Source of the DNA: Bosea sp. RAC05
GTDB taxonomy: Bacteria > Pseudomonadota > Alphaproteobacteria > Rhizobiales > Beijerinckiaceae
Reading direction: 5' to 3'
Length of the DNA: 64,000 nucleotides
Assembly: GCF_001713455.1 (NCBI RefSeq)
Contig: NZ_CP016464.1
Location: 2,404,001-2,468,000, forward strand
The stretch's first letter is position 1, and every line of letters begins with the position of its first letter. A program made the position numbers and the translations under genes. Shown here piece by piece: positions 26,296-35,831 of the stretch. Under the pieces are notes generated by a model. It did not search any database and was not told where the DNA came from. It saw only the letters and a program-made list of their open reading frames with translations.

Positions 26296-27693
26296 TCAAC
26301 CGCCGCCCGCGAACAGGCCGTCCTGCCGCCTGCGCATCGCCAGCAGCCCCGAATCGGGCGCGATCTCGACATCGCCGAGCCGGATCGCCTCGCCGGCCTT
26401 CACGGAGCGGGCGAGGCGCCGGTCGGCCGCCAGATAGAAGGGCGCGGGCCGGTCCTCGGCCAGCGCCGCCGCCGGCCTCACCTCGGCGCCGACCCCGTCG
26501 ATGCTGTGATGGTGCCCACCCATGGTCAGCACCGTACCGGCCGCGAGATCGCGCCGGGCCACGGCGACGAGGTCCTGCCGCGGGCGGTAGTCCTCGCCAT
26601 AGCCGGAGCGGCCGAGCCCGGCCGCATCGAGCACCGAGGTCGCGACCTCGACGCCCAGCAGATGGCGCGGCAGGTAGAGCATCGCGGTCCCGCCCGCGTG
26701 CGAGAGGACATGGCCCTTGCCGGCCAGCATGTCCCAGGTCTCGGCATTGTCGCAGGTCACGACGATGAAGACGCCGCCGGCGAAGCTGGCCTCCTCCGCC
26801 AGGCGCAGATGGTGGAAGACGTCGATGCGCCGGTGACCGGACATCAGCCCGCCCTGGCTCGCAGGGGCGAAGAGGTCCGCCAGTTCCGGCACGCGCGCGG
26901 GCGGGGCGTGGAAATCGGCGCGGTCGGCGCTGAGGTCGAGTGCGTTGGCGACCAGCGTCATCTCGCAGAGGTCTGGCACCGCCCGCAGCGGGAAGGCGCG
27001 GCCGAGGATCGCCGCCCGCGCCGCCGCCGTCGCGGCGGTCGCCGCCGGGTCGCCACCGAGCCAGTGCTGCGCCAGCTCCGGCAGGGCGGCCGAGACGCCG
27101 TTGCAGGTGACCGTGCCGGAGGCCGGGTCGAAGACGAAGTCGTATTCGCTCGACTTGCCGGCGGCGACGATTTCGAGCCCGAGCACCTCGGCCCAGCTCG
27201 CCAGCCCGATCAGGAGGCTTGGCTGGTCGCCATCGACCGGCGTCACCACGACACCGGCCTCACGCGCGAGCCGGGCGAGCCCGGGGCCGACGACGCTGTC
27301 GGCCTCCTTCGAGACCAGCGCGACATGGCGGCGGGCCTCGATCGCCAGCAGGGCGTGGCGGGTCGCGGCCTCCGGGCTGCCGGTCGCCTCGGCGAGAAGC
27401 TGGAAGGGCAGGGCGATCACGGTCTCGAGCCGCCCGGCGGCGACGCAGCGGCCGGCCTCCCAGGCCGCTCGTGCCTCGGCCGGCGTCTCGCACAGCGCAA
27501 TGTCGGCGCCGGCGTATCCCGCCGCCGCGAAGGCTTGGCCGGCCGCCTCGGCCGTCACGTCGACGGCGATCCGCGCGTTGACGAGCGGGATCTTGCGGCC
27601 CTGGGCGAGATAGCTGCGGCCGAAGCCGCCGCTGCCGACGAGGCAGGTTTCGATGGGCTCGCGGATGCGGTCATAATGCGCGTGGAAATTCAT
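26296..27693 (-). CDS. COG4091-type oxidoreductase (homoserine dehydrogenase-like, C-terminal SAF domain)
   Basis: 465 aa from the ATG at 27693, preceded by GGGAGGAGC. N-terminal Rossmann motif CLVGSGGFGRSYLAQG and LVSKEADSVVGPGLA, a middle catalytic-type region (TPVDGDQPSLLIGLASWAEV), and a C-terminal SAF-like part (RRDLAAGTVLTMGGHHHSI, ADRRLARSVKAGEAI). These proteins resemble homoserine dehydrogenases but are found with four-carbon sugar-acid genes; the reaction is not established to my knowledge. Divergent from the PdxA2-like gene. Confidence 0.82.
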   Translation of the reverse strand: MNFHAHYDRIREPIETCLVGSGGFGRSYLAQGRKIPLVNARIAVDVTAEAAGQAFAAAGYAGADIALCETPAEARAAWEAGRCVAAGRLETVIALPFQLLAEATGSPEAATRHALLAIEARRHVALVSKEADSVVGPGLARLAREAGVVVTPVDGDQPSLLIGLASWAEVLGLEIVAAGKSSEYDFVFDPASGTVTCNGVSAALPELAQHWLGGDPAATAATAAARAAILGRAFPLRAVPDLCEMTLVANALDLSADRADFHAPPARVPELADLFAPASQGGLMSGHRRIDVFHHLRLAEEASFAGGVFIVVTCDNAETWDMLAGKGHVLSHAGGTAMLYLPRHLLGVEVATSVLDAAGLGRSGYGEDYRPRQDLVAVARRDLAAGTVLTMGGHHHSIDGVGAEVRPAAALAEDRPAPFYLAADRRLARSVKAGEAIRLGDVEIAPDSGLLAMRRRQDGLFAGGG

Positions 27694-27760
27694 CGGCTCC
27701 TCCCAGGGCGGCCCTGTCGCGGCTGCACCGCCTCTTTCTCTCTTCCTATCGCAGTTATGA

Positions 27761-27778
27761 TATGCTGCATACAGCATA
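27761..27778. promoter_or_regulatory. Candidate GntR operator in divergent promoter region
   Basis: TATGCTG-CATA-CAGCATA is a perfect 7-4-7 dyad between the divergent COG4091 gene (start 27693) and the PdxA2-like gene (start 27858). It is within an AT-rich patch that should hold both promoters. Best candidate site for the GntR protein encoded at 25564-26229. Confidence 0.6.
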
Positions 27779-27857
27779 CTTGTGGGGGCTTCCGGGCTGT
27801 GTTAGCCAGAGGTCATCGAAGATGATGCAGCAGCGGAGCAGGGTGATGGAGGAGCGC

Positions 27858-28880
27858 ATGACGGGCGATCTGCCGGTGGTCGCGGTCGCGATGGGCGACC
27901 CGTCGGGCATCAGCCCCGAACTGACGGCGCGCATCCTCGCCGAAGCCGATCTGCGCGCCGCGGCCCGCTATGTCGTCTTCGGCGATGCGCGGCTGCTGCA
28001 GCAGGGCATCGCCGATTCCGGCGTCGATCCGCAGGTCCGCATGGTGCGCGACGGAGAGGCGCTGCCGCTCGGCGAGCGCCCGGTCTTCGTCGATCTCGCC
28101 AACCATGATCCGGCCGATCTGCAGCGCGGCAAGGCGACGCTCGCCGGCGGCAAGGCCGCGACCGAGAACTTCCGCCGCGCGCTCCAGTTCGCCGCCGCCG
28201 GCCAGGCCGATGCGGTCTTCTTCACGCCCTTCAACAAGGCAGCGATGCGCTTCGCCTATCCCGGTTATGACGACGAGATCCGCTTTGTGCGCGACGCCAT
28301 CGGCTTCGACGGGCCGGCCAGCGAATTCAACATCCTCGGCAAGCTCTGGAATGCCCGCGTCACCTCGCACATCCCGCTTTCGGAGGTCGCGGCCAACATC
28401 ACCCAGGAGCGCATCCTGCGCGCCCTGTCGCTGGCGGATTCCAATCTGCGCGCCGCCGGCTTTGAGCCGCCGCGGATTGCGGTCGCGGGGATCAACCCCC
28501 ATGCCGGCGACGGCGGCAATTTCGGCCGCGACGAGATCGACACCATCGAGCCGGCCGTGCAGGCGGCGAAGGCCAGGGGCTTCACCGTCGAGGGGCCGTT
28601 CCCCTCCGATACCGTGTTCCTGCGCGCCCGCAACGGCGATTTCGACGCCGTCCTCACGATGTACCACGACCAGGGCCAGATCGCGATGAAGCTGATCGGC
28701 TTCGACAGCGGCGTCACGCTGATCGGCGGCTTTCCCTTCCCGATCTGCACCCCCGCCCATGGCACGGCGTACGAGATTGCCGGCAAGGGCATCGCCAATC
28801 TCGGCGCCACGCGGGCCGCGCTCGCGCTCGCCGTCAAGATGGCTCAGGACGGCAAGGCGAGGGCCAAGGCCGCCGCCTGA
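27858..28880 (+). CDS. PdxA-family dehydrogenase, PdxA2-like (4-phospho-threonate/erythronate type)
   Basis: 340 aa from the ATG at 27858 with GGAGGAG upstream. PdxA features: VVAVAMGDPSGISPELTARI at the start, FTPFNKAAM, and three metal-ligand His regions VTSHIPLSEVAANI, TMYHDQGQIAMKLIGFD and CTPAHGTAYEIAGKGIAN. Context (TTT transporter, DapA-family enzyme, COG4091 protein, GntR) favours a catabolic PdxA2 acting on a phosphorylated four-carbon acid rather than the vitamin B6 enzyme. A DUF1537 kinase, the usual partner, is not in the window, so the substrate is uncertain. Confidence 0.88.
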   Translation: MTGDLPVVAVAMGDPSGISPELTARILAEADLRAAARYVVFGDARLLQQGIADSGVDPQVRMVRDGEALPLGERPVFVDLANHDPADLQRGKATLAGGKAATENFRRALQFAAAGQADAVFFTPFNKAAMRFAYPGYDDEIRFVRDAIGFDGPASEFNILGKLWNARVTSHIPLSEVAANITQERILRALSLADSNLRAAGFEPPRIAVAGINPHAGDGGNFGRDEIDTIEPAVQAAKARGFTVEGPFPSDTVFLRARNGDFDAVLTMYHDQGQIAMKLIGFDSGVTLIGGFPFPICTPAHGTAYEIAGKGIANLGATRAALALAVKMAQDGKARAKAAA

Positions 28881-28949
28881 GCTGGCCATCCTTTCAAAAG
28901 CCGCCATCCAAGAGCGGCCGCGAAAACCCATCATCCAGGGAGACAACGC

Positions 28950-29945
28950 ATGAAGAGCTTCAGCATCACAGCCGCACTCGCCGGCGCCATCGCGATCGGC
29001 GCCGCCGGGACGGCCCAGGCCTGGCAGCCGACCAAGCCGGTCGAGTTCGTGGTCACCTCGGGGGCCGGCGGCGGCACCGACAATTTCGCCCGCATGATCC
29101 AGTCGATCATCAGCAAGCACAAGCTGATCGACCAGCCGATCGTGGTGGTGAACAAGGGCGGCGGCTCGGGCGCCGAGGGCTATCTCCACGGCAAGGCCGG
29201 CAAGGGCGACGCCCACCGCGTCGTCTTCGGCACCAACAACGCCTATCTGCTGCCCTATGTCGCCAAGCTCGGTTACAAGGTCTCCGACCTGACCCCGGTC
29301 GCGGCGCTCGCGCTCGACGAGTTCCTGCTCTGGGTCAAGGGCGACGCGCCCTATGCCGATGCCAAGAGCTACATCGAGGCCGTCAAGGCCAAGCCGATGG
29401 GCTTCAAGATGGGCGGCAGCCAGTCCAAGGACACCGACCAGACGCTGACGATGATGATCCAGGAGGCCACCGGCGCCAAGATGATCTACGTCCCGTTCCA
29501 GGGCGGCAGCGCCGCGGCCGTGCAGCTCGCCGGCGGGCACATCGATTCCAACGTCAACAATCCCAACGAGAACATCGGCCAGTGGAAGGCCGGCCAGGTG
29601 AAGCCGCTCTGCGTCTTCTCGCCGGTGCGCCTCGCCAAGGGCGAGCCCGTCTTCGAGGGCAAGGGCTGGGGCGACATTCCCACCTGCAAGGAAGCCGGCC
29701 TGCCGATCGAGACCTTCCAGATGCCCCGCACCGTCTGGCTGCCGGCCGAGGTGCCCGCCGACGCCGTCGCCTTCTACGAGGGCGTGCTGGAGAAGGTCTC
29801 CAAGACGCCGGAGTGGCAGGAGTTCGTCACCCGCACGGCCCAGACCGCCCGGTTCATGAAGGGCAAGGAACTGGCCGACTTCGTCGCCAGGGACGATGCG
29901 GCCAACAAGAAGATCTTCCAGGCCGAGGGCTGGGTCGTCAACTGA
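28950..29945 (+). CDS. TTT transporter substrate-binding protein (TctC/Bug family)
   Basis: 331 aa. Signal peptide about 1-24 (ends GTAQA), then WQPTKPVEFVVTSGAGGGTD and VVVNKGGGSGAEGYLHG, the two ligand loops of TctC proteins, and the VPFQGGSAAAVQLAGGHID segment. It binds a carboxylated solute in the periplasm. Followed by a perfect terminator-like hairpin before the TctB gene, consistent with higher expression of the receptor than of the permease. Confidence 0.94.
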   Translation: MKSFSITAALAGAIAIGAAGTAQAWQPTKPVEFVVTSGAGGGTDNFARMIQSIISKHKLIDQPIVVVNKGGGSGAEGYLHGKAGKGDAHRVVFGTNNAYLLPYVAKLGYKVSDLTPVAALALDEFLLWVKGDAPYADAKSYIEAVKAKPMGFKMGGSQSKDTDQTLTMMIQEATGAKMIYVPFQGGSAAAVQLAGGHIDSNVNNPNENIGQWKAGQVKPLCVFSPVRLAKGEPVFEGKGWGDIPTCKEAGLPIETFQMPRTVWLPAEVPADAVAFYEGVLEKVSKTPEWQEFVTRTAQTARFMKGKELADFVARDDAANKKIFQAEGWVVN

Positions 29946-29966
29946 CGCACCGCGGCTGATGCCTCT

Positions 29967-29990
29967 CCGGACGGCCTCCCGGCCGTCCGG
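29967..29990 (+). terminator. Intrinsic terminator/attenuator after tctC-type gene
   Basis: CCGGACGGCC-tccc-GGCCGTCCGG is a perfect 10-bp stem with a 4-nt loop, followed by TTGTTTCTC. It lies 22 nt after the binding-protein stop and 62 nt before the TctB start. Looks like a true intrinsic terminator that would allow only partial read-through to the permease genes. Confidence 0.75.
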
Positions 29991-30051
29991 TTGTTTCTCG
30001 GGCACTCCCCGCCAGTTTCGAGCGGCCATCCTGGCCGGGAGGAAACGCTCC

Positions 30052-30540
30052 ATGATCACGCGCTTCTGGGCGGAAACCGCGACCGCGCTCGTCACGCTCG
30101 CCTTCGGGCTGATCGTCGTCTGGGGCGCGCTCGAATTCGGGATCGGCTGGGACACATCCGGCCCGCAGCCCGGTGCCTTTCCCTTCTACACCGGCGCCCT
30201 GGTGGCGCTCGCCAGTGTCGGGACGCTGGTGGTCACTTTCGCCCAGCGCCTGCGCGGGGCGGCCGTCGCCGGGGAGATCTTCCTCGACCGCGAGCGTGCC
30301 GGCCGCGTGGTCGCATTCTTTGCCCCGCTGGTCGCCTTCGTGCTGATCACGGCCTTCGCGGGCATGTACGTCGCCACCGTCACCTACCTTGTCTACGCCA
30401 TGCGCTTCCAGGGCGGCTATGGCTGGCTGGTCTCGGTCGCCAGCGCGCTGGGCGCGGCGTTCGTCTTCTATGCCGTGTTCGAGCGCTTCTTCCAGATCGG
30501 GCTGCTGAAGGGCCCGGTCGAGCGCCTGATCGGGCTTTGA
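30052..30540 (+). CDS. TTT transporter small permease (TctB family)
   Basis: 162 aa from the ATG at 30052 (GGGAGGAAACGCTCC upstream). Four predicted helices: ATALVTLAFGLIVVWGALEF, FYTGALVALASVGTLVVTFA, VVAFFAPLVAFVLITAFAGM and LVSVASALGAAFVFYAVFER. The SGPQPGAFPFYTGALVAL segment is typical of TctB. Partners the TctA protein encoded 30 bp downstream. Confidence 0.92.
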   Translation: MITRFWAETATALVTLAFGLIVVWGALEFGIGWDTSGPQPGAFPFYTGALVALASVGTLVVTFAQRLRGAAVAGEIFLDRERAGRVVAFFAPLVAFVLITAFAGMYVATVTYLVYAMRFQGGYGWLVSVASALGAAFVFYAVFERFFQIGLLKGPVERLIGL

Positions 30541-30570
30541 GGCCCGCCGTTCGCCAACGAGGACGCCGCC

Positions 30571-32085
30571 ATGGAAAACATCGCCTCGCTGATGCACGGC
30601 TTTTCGGTCGCGCTCACCACCCACCACATTCTGCTGATGATGGCGGGCGTGCTGCTGGGCATCCTCGTCGGCGTGCTGCCGGGGCTCGGCGCGCCCAACG
30701 GCGTCTCGCTGATGCTGCCGCTGACCTTCACCATGGACCCGGTGTCGGCGATCATCCTGCTGACCTCGCTCTACTGGGGCGCGCTGTTTGGCGGCTCGAC
30801 CACCTCGATCCTGTTCAACATTCCCGGCGAGCCCTCCTCGGTGGCGACGACCTTCGACGGCCACCCCATGGCCAAGCAGGGCCGCGCGACGGAAGCCCTT
30901 TCCTTCGCCTTCCTCTCGGCCGGGATCGGGGCGCTGGCCGGCGTCATCCTGATCACGCTGCTCTCCGGCTGGGTCGCGAAATTCGCGCTGCGCTTCTCCT
31001 CGCCCGAGTATTTCGCGGTCTATTTCATGACCTTCGCGAGCTTCATCGGCCTGGGCGGGGCCTCGCCCTTCAAGGCGGTCGTTTCCATGGGCGTCGGCTT
31101 CGCGCTGGCCTCGGTCGGCATGGACTCGGTGTCCGGCAATATCCGCCTGACCTATGAGTTCGACATCCTGCTCGGCGGCATCTCCTTCCTGATCGCGGTG
31201 ATCGGCCTGTTCGGTATCGGCGAACTGCTGCTGACGATGGAGGAGGGGCTGCGCTTCGAGGGCGTCGCCGCCAAGGTTCGCGTCCGCGACGTCTTGCGGA
31301 CCGCGGCGAAGCTGCCGCGCTACTGGGTCGCGCTGCTGCGCTCGAGCGCCATCGGCATCTGGATGGGCATCACGCCGGGCGGTCCGACGGCGGCGTCCTT
31401 CATGAGCTACGCCATGGCCAAGCGCTCCTCGCGCAACCCGGAGAAGTTCGGCAAGGGCGAGCCCGAGGGCGTGATCGCGCCCGAGACGGCCGACCACGCC
31501 GCCGGCTCCGCCGCGATGCTGCCGATGCTGGCGCTGGGCATCCCCGGCTCGGCGACCGCGGCGGTGATGATGGGCGGCCTGATGATCTGGGGCCTCAACC
31601 CCGGCCCGATGCTCTTCATCGAGCGCCCGGACTTCGTCTGGGGGCTGATCGCCTCGATGTATCTCGGCAACGTCGTCGCCGTGGTCGTCGTGCTGGCCAC
31701 GGTCCCGCTCTTCGCCTCGATCCTGCGGATTCCGTTCTCGATCGTCGGCCCGCTGATCGTGATGATCTGCTTCATCGGCGCCTATACGGTGGCCAGCAAG
31801 GAGTTCGACATCTGGGTCGCGCTCGCCTTCGGCATCGTCGGCTATGTCTTCAAGAAGCTCGACTATCCGATCGCGCCGCTGATCCTGGCCATGGTCATCG
31901 GCGACAAGGCCGAGGACGCTTTCCGCCAGTCGATGATCTTCAGCCAGGGCTCGCTCTCGATCTTCTGGTCGAACGCGCTGGTCTCGACGCTGATGGGCAT
32001 CGGGCTGGCCCTGCTGCTGCTGCCGCTGATCGGCTCCCTTCTGCGCCGGCTCTTCGGCCGCAAAACCCTGGCTCCTGCCGCCTGA
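30571..32085 (+). CDS. TTT transporter large permease (TctA family)
   Basis: 504 aa, full family length, about eleven helices. Signature segments: GVLPGLGAPNGVSLMLPLTF, TSLYWGALFGGSTTSILFNI, PGEPSSVATTFDGHPMAKQG and ADHAAGSAAMLPMLALGIPG. Transports the solute delivered by the TctC protein using the ion gradient. Confidence 0.96.
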   Translation: MENIASLMHGFSVALTTHHILLMMAGVLLGILVGVLPGLGAPNGVSLMLPLTFTMDPVSAIILLTSLYWGALFGGSTTSILFNIPGEPSSVATTFDGHPMAKQGRATEALSFAFLSAGIGALAGVILITLLSGWVAKFALRFSSPEYFAVYFMTFASFIGLGGASPFKAVVSMGVGFALASVGMDSVSGNIRLTYEFDILLGGISFLIAVIGLFGIGELLLTMEEGLRFEGVAAKVRVRDVLRTAAKLPRYWVALLRSSAIGIWMGITPGGPTAASFMSYAMAKRSSRNPEKFGKGEPEGVIAPETADHAAGSAAMLPMLALGIPGSATAAVMMGGLMIWGLNPGPMLFIERPDFVWGLIASMYLGNVVAVVVVLATVPLFASILRIPFSIVGPLIVMICFIGAYTVASKEFDIWVALAFGIVGYVFKKLDYPIAPLILAMVIGDKAEDAFRQSMIFSQGSLSIFWSNALVSTLMGIGLALLLLPLIGSLLRRLFGRKTLAPAA

Positions 32086-32102
32086 CCCAACGAGGCATCA
32101 CC

Positions 32103-33020
32103 ATGACCGAACCCTACAAGGGCATCCTGCCGATCGCCCCCACCATCTTCCACGACAATGGCGACCTCGATCTCGAGGGCAACCGCCGCGTCATGGATCT
32201 GATGGTCGACCAGGGCGTCGACGGCATCTGCATCCTCGCGAACTTCTCCGAGCAGTTCCTGCTCACCGACGCCGAGCGCGAGCAGGTGATGCATCTCTCG
32301 CTGGAGCAGGTCGCCGGGCGCGTGCCGGTGATCGTCACCACCTCGCATTTCTCGACCCGGATCGCCGCCCAGCGCGCCAAGGCCGCCGCCGATGCCGGCG
32401 CCAAGATGCTGATGATGATGCCGCCCTATCACGGCGCTCTTCTCAAGGCCGACGAGCAGGGCATGGTCGAGCATTTCAAGCAGGTGGCCGACTCCTGCGG
32501 CATCCCGATCATCCTGCAGGATGCGCCGCTCTCGGGCGTCACGCTGACCGTGCCCTTCATGGTCCGGCTGGCGAAAGAGGTGCCGCTCGTCCGCTATTTC
32601 AAGATCGAGATTCCCGGCACGGCCAACAAGCTGCGCGCGCTGATCGAGGCCGGCGGCGAGGCGGTCGTCGGTCCTTTCGACGGCGAGGAGGCGATCACCC
32701 TGATGGCCGATCTCGACGCCGGCGCGACCGGCACGATGACGTCGGCCATGATCCCCGATCTGATCAAGCCGATCCTCGCCGCCCACGCGGCGGGAGACCG
32801 CAAGCAGGCCGCCGCGCTCTATGCGAGGGTGCTGCCGATCATCAATTACGAGAACCGCCAGTGCGGCCTGCGCTCGGCCAAGGCGGTGATGAAGGAGGGC
32901 GGCGTGATCAATTCGGAAGCCGTGCGCCATCCGCTGACGTCGCTGCATCCCAAGACCCGCGAGGGGCTGATCGAACTCGCCCGCGAACTCGATCCGCTCG
33001 CCCTGCGCTGGGGCAAATAG
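32103..33020 (+). CDS. DapA-family lyase/dehydratase (dihydrodipicolinate synthase superfamily)
   Basis: 305 aa. The Schiff-base lysine is Lys167 (VRYFKIEIPG). The catalytic-Tyr YNxP motif of DHDPS is replaced by Q139-D-A-P (IILQDAPLSG), and the GTTGE loop by NFSEQ. So it is not a lysine-biosynthesis enzyme. The QDAP form is what I recall of 2-keto-3-deoxy-acid dehydratases such as the L-arabonate pathway enzyme, which would fit a sugar-acid operon; this is inference. Last gene of the pdxA2/TTT operon, 17 bp after tctA. Confidence 0.88.
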   Translation: MTEPYKGILPIAPTIFHDNGDLDLEGNRRVMDLMVDQGVDGICILANFSEQFLLTDAEREQVMHLSLEQVAGRVPVIVTTSHFSTRIAAQRAKAAADAGAKMLMMMPPYHGALLKADEQGMVEHFKQVADSCGIPIILQDAPLSGVTLTVPFMVRLAKEVPLVRYFKIEIPGTANKLRALIEAGGEAVVGPFDGEEAITLMADLDAGATGTMTSAMIPDLIKPILAAHAAGDRKQAAALYARVLPIINYENRQCGLRSAKAVMKEGGVINSEAVRHPLTSLHPKTREGLIELARELDPLALRWGK

Positions 33021-33075
33021 GCGCCCGACATCGGTCCGGGTGGCCATCCGGCCCCCGGCACCGGCGCTTGCCAGC

Positions 33076-34962
33076 TCAGGCCGGCATCGCAGCCTCGCGG
33101 CCGGCCTTGGGCTGCGCATGCGGTGGTCCGTCGACGCGCGGCACCGCCGAGAGCAGCCTGATCGTGTAGGGGTGGCTCGGCGCGCTCATGATCGCGTCGG
33201 CCTGTCCGACCTCGACGATCTTGCCGTGATGCATCACCGCCACCCGGTCGGCGAGATGGGCGACGACCGAGATGTCGTGCGAGATGAAGAGATAGGCGAC
33301 GCCGAGCCGGTCCTTCAGATCCGCCAGCAGGTTGACGATCGCCGCCTGCACGGAGACGTCGAGCGCCGAGACCGGCTCGTCGCAGACGATGAACCGCGGC
33401 TGCGTTGCCAGCGCCCGCGCGATGCCGACGCGCTGCTTCTCGCCGCCGCTCATCTGGTGCGGGTAACGGTCGGCGTAATGCACCGGCAGGCGCACCAGAT
33501 CGAGCAGCTCGTCGACGCGCCTGGGAATCTCGCCCGCCGGAGCGAGGCCGAAGCGGGCGATCGGCCGGCCCAGCAGCTCGCGGATCGTCTTGCGCGGGTT
33601 GAGCGAGGAATCCGGGTTCTGGAAGACGATCTGCGCCGTGCGCCGCATCGCTTCGAGCGCGCTCTGCGGCTTGCCGGAGACGGTCTCGCCGCCGATCCGG
33701 ATGACGCCGGAATCAGCCTCGACCAGCCGCAGGATCGTGCGGCCCAGCGTGGTCTTGCCGGAGCCGGATTCGCCGACGAGCCCGACGACCTCGCCGGGCG
33801 CGATCGTCAGCGAGATGTCGTCGACCGGCCGGATGCGGATGGCGTCGCGAACCGGGCGCCAGCCCTCGAAACGCAGCTTGCCGCGGCCGAGCACGAAGCT
33901 CTTGCTGAGATGCTCCACCGCGACGACCGGTTCGGCCGCGACGGCCTGGGTGGCGGGTGAGGGGGATCCGACGGCGTCGGGCTCCACCGGCACCGGCCAG
34001 GGCGTGTCGCGCAGCGCCTCGGCGGAACTGCAGCGCGCGAGCCGGCCGCCGATGTCGCGCAGGCTCTGCGGCCTTTGGCTATCGGGCGTCGCGAAGGGGC
34101 AGCGCGGCGCGAAGCGGCAGCCCGTCGGCGGCTGGCGCAGATCGGGCAGGCGGCCCGGAATGGCGGCGAGCCGCGCGGTCTTGCGGCCGATCCGCGGGAT
34201 CGCGGCGAGCAGCCCTTTGCTGTAGGGATGGGCCGGCCGCTGCAGCACATCCTCGGTCGCGCCCTGCTCGACGATCTGCCCGGCATAGAGCACGGCGACC
34301 TCGTCTGCGATCCGCCTGACGACGCCGAGATTGTGGCTGATGAAGAGCATCGTCAGGCCGCGCCGGGCCCGCAGATCTTCGAGAAGGTCGAGGATCTGCG
34401 CCTCGATGGTGACGTCCAGCGCCGTGGTCGGCTCGTCGAGGATCAGCAGCTCGGGCTCGGAGGCGAGCGCACCCGCGATCAGCGCGCGCTGACGCATGCC
34501 GCCCGAGAGCTCGTGCGGATAGGCCTTCGCGACGGCCTCGGGGTTGACGATGCCGACCTCGTCGAGCAGCGCGATGGCCCGCTCGAAGGCGGCCTCCGGT
34601 GTGAAGCCGCGGTGGTGCACGAGGCCTTCGCCGACCTGGTCGCCGATCCGCAAGCTGGGGTTGAGCACCGAGAACGGGTCCTGGAAGACGAGGCCGATGC
34701 GCGAGCCGCGCAATTGCCGGCGCGCCTCCGCCCCCATCGTCAGGATGTCGGCGCCGTCGAAGACGATGCGGCCGGAGGGCACCGAGGCCTCCGCCGGCAA
34801 GAGCCCCATGGCGGCCAGCGCGATCGTGCTCTTGCCGGAACCGGATTCGCCGACGAGTGCCAGCGTCGAGCCCTTGCGGGCCTGGAGGCTGACTGAGGAC
34901 AGCGCCTCGATCTCGCCGCCGGCGGTGCGGTAGCGGACGGTCAGGTCGTCGATGATCAGCAT
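33076..34962 (-). CDS. Dipeptide-type ABC transporter, fused double ATPase (DppD-DppF)
   Basis: 628 aa from the ATG at 34962, overlapping the permease stop (ATGA). Two complete nucleotide-binding domains: first with LVGESGSGKST, LSGGMRQR and LILDEPTTALD, ending with the peptide-transporter tail GCRFAPRCPFA; second with VGLVGESGSGKTT, MSGGEKQR and IVCDEPVSALD. Fused DppDF ATPases are common. Energises the DppBC permease encoded upstream in the same operon, downstream of RidA and DUF1028 genes. Confidence 0.96.
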   Translation of the reverse strand: MLIIDDLTVRYRTAGGEIEALSSVSLQARKGSTLALVGESGSGKSTIALAAMGLLPAEASVPSGRIVFDGADILTMGAEARRQLRGSRIGLVFQDPFSVLNPSLRIGDQVGEGLVHHRGFTPEAAFERAIALLDEVGIVNPEAVAKAYPHELSGGMRQRALIAGALASEPELLILDEPTTALDVTIEAQILDLLEDLRARRGLTMLFISHNLGVVRRIADEVAVLYAGQIVEQGATEDVLQRPAHPYSKGLLAAIPRIGRKTARLAAIPGRLPDLRQPPTGCRFAPRCPFATPDSQRPQSLRDIGGRLARCSSAEALRDTPWPVPVEPDAVGSPSPATQAVAAEPVVAVEHLSKSFVLGRGKLRFEGWRPVRDAIRIRPVDDISLTIAPGEVVGLVGESGSGKTTLGRTILRLVEADSGVIRIGGETVSGKPQSALEAMRRTAQIVFQNPDSSLNPRKTIRELLGRPIARFGLAPAGEIPRRVDELLDLVRLPVHYADRYPHQMSGGEKQRVGIARALATQPRFIVCDEPVSALDVSVQAAIVNLLADLKDRLGVAYLFISHDISVVAHLADRVAVMHHGKIVEVGQADAIMSAPSHPYTIRLLSAVPRVDGPPHAQPKAGREAAMPA

Positions 34963-35831
34963 CAGGCCTTCCCCAGCCGCGCCTTGAGGCGCGGATCGAG
35001 GCGCTCGCGGGCGCCGTCGCCGAGCAGGTTGATGCCGATCACCAGCAGGCACATGGCCAGCCCCGGAGCCAGCGCGATCCAGGGCGCACGGTCGAGGAAG
35101 GAGCGCGCCTCCGAAATCATCAGCCCCCAGTCGGAACTGGGCGGCTGGGCGCCGAGCCCGAGGAAGGACAGCGCCGAGCCGAGCAGGATCGCGTAGGTCA
35201 CGCGCAGGCTGGCCTCGACAATCAGCGGCGGCCAGGCATTGGGCAGGATCTCGCGGAACAGGATGTAGGACGTGCTCTCGGCCCGCGCCTTGGCGGCCTG
35301 CACGAACTCCTCATTGGCCAGCGTCAGCGTGACGCTGCGCGCCAGCCGCGCGATCGGCGGGATGTAGACGAAGCCGACGGCGAGCGCGGTCTTCCACAGG
35401 GCGGGCGGCGTCACCGCCAGCACGAGCAGGCCGAGCATGATCGGCGGGATTGCCATCAGCACGTCGGCCAGCCGCATCAGCGCCTCGTCGACCCAGCCGC
35501 GGAAATAGCCGGCCGCCAACCCCATCGGCACGCCGATGGCGAGGCTGAACAGCGTCGCCGCGACACCCATGCCGATCGAGAGGCGCGCCCCCATCAGGAG
35601 GCGGCTGAGCACGTCGCGGCCATATTCGTCGGTGCCGAGCCAATAGGTCGCGTTCGGCGCCAGGAAGCGCGTGCGCATCGAGATCGTGTCCCAGGGATGG
35701 GGCGCGATCCAGGGCGCGAGCAGCCCGAGCAGCAGGATGGTGCCGGTGATGGCGAGCCCGGCCCTGAGCTGCAGCGGCATCGGCTTGCGCGGCGGCTTTG
35801 CGGGCGTGGCGAGGGCTGGCTCAGGCGACAT
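34962..35831 (-). CDS. Dipeptide-type ABC transporter permease (DppC family)
   Basis: 289 aa from the ATG at 35831, inside the end of the DppB gene (11-bp overlap); an in-frame ATG at 35867 is less likely. N-terminal helix then the APNATYWLGTDEYGRDVLSR motif diagnostic of DppC/OppC, five further helices and the EAA loop (AAKARAESTSYILFREILPN). Forms the membrane channel with DppB. Confidence 0.95.
   Translation of the reverse strand: MSPEPALATPAKPPRKPMPLQLRAGLAITGTILLLGLLAPWIAPHPWDTISMRTRFLAPNATYWLGTDEYGRDVLSRLLMGARLSIGMGVAATLFSLAIGVPMGLAAGYFRGWVDEALMRLADVLMAIPPIMLGLLVLAVTPPALWKTALAVGFVYIPPIARLARSVTLTLANEEFVQAAKARAESTSYILFREILPNAWPPLIVEASLRVTYAILLGSALSFLGLGAQPPSSDWGLMISEARSFLDRAPWIALAPGLAMCLLVIGINLLGDGARERLDPRLKARLGKA

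Noticed and set aside
33056..33075. CGGCAC...TTGC resembling a sigma-54 promoter
   Set aside because: First base mismatched, spacing one base too long, and located between two convergent gene ends.
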